A stretch of DNA of 6,271 bases from contig CALRFM010000064.1 of assembly GCA_943356515.1 (NCBI GenBank), positions 1 to 6,271 on the forward strand, written 5' to 3'. The notes below the pieces were generated by a model. That model was given only the letters and a program-made list of their open reading frames with translations. It had not been told where the DNA came from and did no database searches. The DNA is from Patescibacteria group bacterium. GTDB lineage: Bacteria; Patescibacteriota; Microgenomatia; UBA1406; GWC2-37-13. Position numbers and translations under genes: made by a program. Position 1 is the first letter of the stretch. Every line of letters begins with the position of its first letter. Shown in pieces: positions 5,039-6,271 of the stretch.

Positions 5039-6271
5039 GTAATAGTAATATGCCACCGACTATGATCCAAGAGGCGCTTTCAGATGGAGTGTTCTCATCT
5101 TGCGCACCGCGCACATTGTTATTTGAAAATGCACTGAGTACTGTTGGGGCTTTTACATGTGTTTTTCTATCAGATAAATCTGGCGGCGGAAGCCCATAAG
5201 ACTGTGTTACAAAAGTAGTCGTGGGACTTGGTGTAAGAGTTGGAGTAGGAGTACTTGAAAGATAGGGAACAATAGGGAGAGAATATACCGTTCTCGGAGT
5301 TGGCGTATTGGATGGCGTGGGCGTATTGGTAGGAGTCGGTGTCGATGTGGGAGTAAGTGGGGTGAAATCTATAGTGAGTGTTTGAGTATTTATTTTTTCT
5401 CCATTGTCATCTTTATCTACAGCAAAATATGAGAGAAGATATGAACCTGCTCCCGATAGTTTGAAAGGTGCAACATATGTTACCCAATCAGTTGAGCCGA
5501 TTTTATATAACAGATAATCTACGCCCTGACTATAAACACTAGGGCCGTCTACAGCAGTGAGCGTTATTGAAATATCTGAAGTATAAACGCCACTTGCATG
5601 GAGCGTTCCTAAAATACTCGCAGTGGTTATGGGGGCTTGATTATCGAGCTTTTCTCCCATAAGGGCAAATTCGGTCATATGGTCAAGTGAGGCTTTGGCA
5701 GTGCCATTTATAAAATCTATTGTTGTTGTTTCTTTCTCCCATACTAAGCTATTTTCTTGATGAGAATAAAATGATAGCGTGCTGGGAAAATATCTTTCAA
5801 TGTCGGATGTACCAAACGTAACACTCAAATCCCATGCTTTACTAAATTGAGTGATCTTGTCACCATGCTCGTTATATGCATAGGCAATCATTGAGGGACC
5901 AATAGAATAGAGGGTGTTTTGATATGCAATGGGTTGTTGGAGGTGAGTTTGAATAAGTGTATCTGTATTTACAGCAAATTTTGGAAATGCGACTCGAAAA
6001 TCATTTACGTTCAAGTTGTAGCCTGTATCATTCTTATGAAGAGTGGATCGCGCTTGAAGTCGATCGAGACCCTCCCATAAATAATAACTTTTAGCACCTG
6101 TTTTAGTAACGCCATTTTGGGTAAAGATGTATGATTCCCACGGATCGGGAGTGGATGAGCGCCAGCCAAATGGGTCTACCAGCCCGTCAGGAATATTGTC
6201 TTCAAAGTTTCCGTCGTTATTTTTGTCTTTAACTACCATAAAATACAGATGTGGCCTTAAGGCATTTCCAG
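4992..6271 (-). CDS. Paralogous M23-like surface protein with degenerate active site (start beyond right edge)
   Basis: The frame is open from the right edge to TAG at 4994-4992; 425 residues are visible and the start is missing. The first residues, GNALRPHLYFMVVKDK, align with GNSDGPHIHFMVIKDK of the plus-strand paralogue and are the end of an M23 domain. The HxH motif is HLY (H7, Y9 of the visible part), so the last zinc ligand is lost and the domain is probably inactive; such degenerate LytM domains can work as regulators or binders. Then come an EF-hand-like loop (DKNNDG), the shared beta region, an OmpL47-like domain (about 215-302), a Thr-Pro stalk (about 304-352), VRGAQ (386-390) and a C-terminal helix from W401 (WIIVGGILLLLIFVI) ending STKLLHPAQS. 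A codon starting near 6239 is a Met, but it lies inside the domain and is not the start. Family call is secure; inactivity is inferred. Confidence 0.93.
   Translation of the reverse strand, partial: GNALRPHLYFMVVKDKNNDGNFEDNIPDGLVDPFGWRSSTPDPWESYIFTQNGVTKTGAKSYYLWEGLDRLQARSTLHKNDTGYNLNVNDFRVAFPKFAVNTDTLIQTHLQQPIAYQNTLYSIGPSMIAYAYNEHGDKITQFSKAWDLSVTFGTSDIERYFPSTLSFYSHQENSLVWEKETTTIDFINGTAKASLDHMTEFALMGEKLDNQAPITTASILGTLHASGVYTSDISITLTAVDGPSVYSQGVDYLLYKIGSTDWVTYVAPFKLSGAGSYLLSYFAVDKDDNGEKINTQTLTIDFTPLTPTSTPTPTNTPTPSNTPTPRTVYSLPIVPYLSSTPTPTLTPSPTTTFVTQSYGLPPPDLSDRKTHVKAPTVLSAFSNNNVRGAQDENTPSESASWIIVGGILLLLIFVISTKLLHPAQS
5214..5360 (-). repeat. Thr-Pro stalk repeat of the minus-strand surface protein
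   Basis: Purine-rich on the plus strand (gtaggagtcggtg-type units), it codes on the minus strand for PTSTPTPTNTPTPSNTPTP and a second shorter TPTPTLTPSP run, interrupted by a hydrophobic insert (YSLPIVPYL). With the stalk of the convergent paralogue it forms a low-complexity inverted pair about 400 bp apart. Confidence 0.8.
6166..6197. repeat. Right copy of the 32-bp exact inverted repeat
   Basis: Reverse complement of 3854-3885 with no mismatch; the similarity continues on both sides with scattered, mostly third-position changes. It lies within the visible start of the minus-strand paralogue. Confidence 0.85.

Noticed and set aside
5017..5199. Plus-strand 60-codon frame after the M23 gene
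   Set aside because: Antisense to the C-terminus of the paralogue, and its residues are explained by that frame.
4661..5360. CRISPR-like repetitive tracts
   Set aside because: Period of about 6 bases, in frame, coding for Thr-Pro; there is no repeat-spacer structure.

Overview
The window is AT-rich bacterial DNA. It most resembles a member of the Candidate Phyla Radiation (Patescibacteria, perhaps Microgenomates-like). The reasons are large cell-surface proteins with long Thr-Pro-rich stalks and a C-terminal membrane anchor, compact gene packing, and starts with no Shine-Dalgarno sequence, at least one of which looks leaderless. This placement is inference: there is no rRNA or other marker gene here. 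The standard bacterial code fits, with TAA, TAG and TGA all acting as stops.

Left part (1-1496). A minus-strand gene runs off the left edge; only its start and a clear Sec signal peptide are visible. It is divergent, across 86 bp with a promoter on each strand, from a plus-strand pair: a short NfeD-like membrane protein (229-540) and a slipin/stomatin SPFH protein (633-1496). These two families are well-known operon partners in membrane-microdomain organisation. A 57-bp palindromic repeat-like element lies between them.

Middle (1509-2726, minus strand). Two genes run towards the slipin gene. First is a single-pass membrane protein of unknown function (2726-2217). Second is a membrane-anchored, TolB/WD40-like beta-propeller protein split by a +1 frameshift into an N-terminal anchor piece (2163-2035) and a propeller piece (2063-1509).

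Right part (2864-6271). Two paralogous surface proteins face each other tail to tail and overlap by 47 bp. The plus-strand copy (2864-5038) is complete: signal peptide, unknown N-terminal region, M23 metallopeptidase domain with all metal ligands, EF-hand-like loop, OmpL47-like Ig domain, Thr-Pro stalk, membrane anchor. The minus-strand copy (4992 to beyond 6271) has the same order where visible, but the M23 HxH motif reads HLY, so it has lost a zinc ligand. Both carry GAQ-x10-W just before the anchor, a candidate surface-sorting signature. Segments of near-identical DNA in the pair form large inverted repeats. The likely theme is cell-envelope biogenesis: peptidoglycan cleavage at the surface by an active/degenerate pair, next to membrane-domain scaffold proteins.
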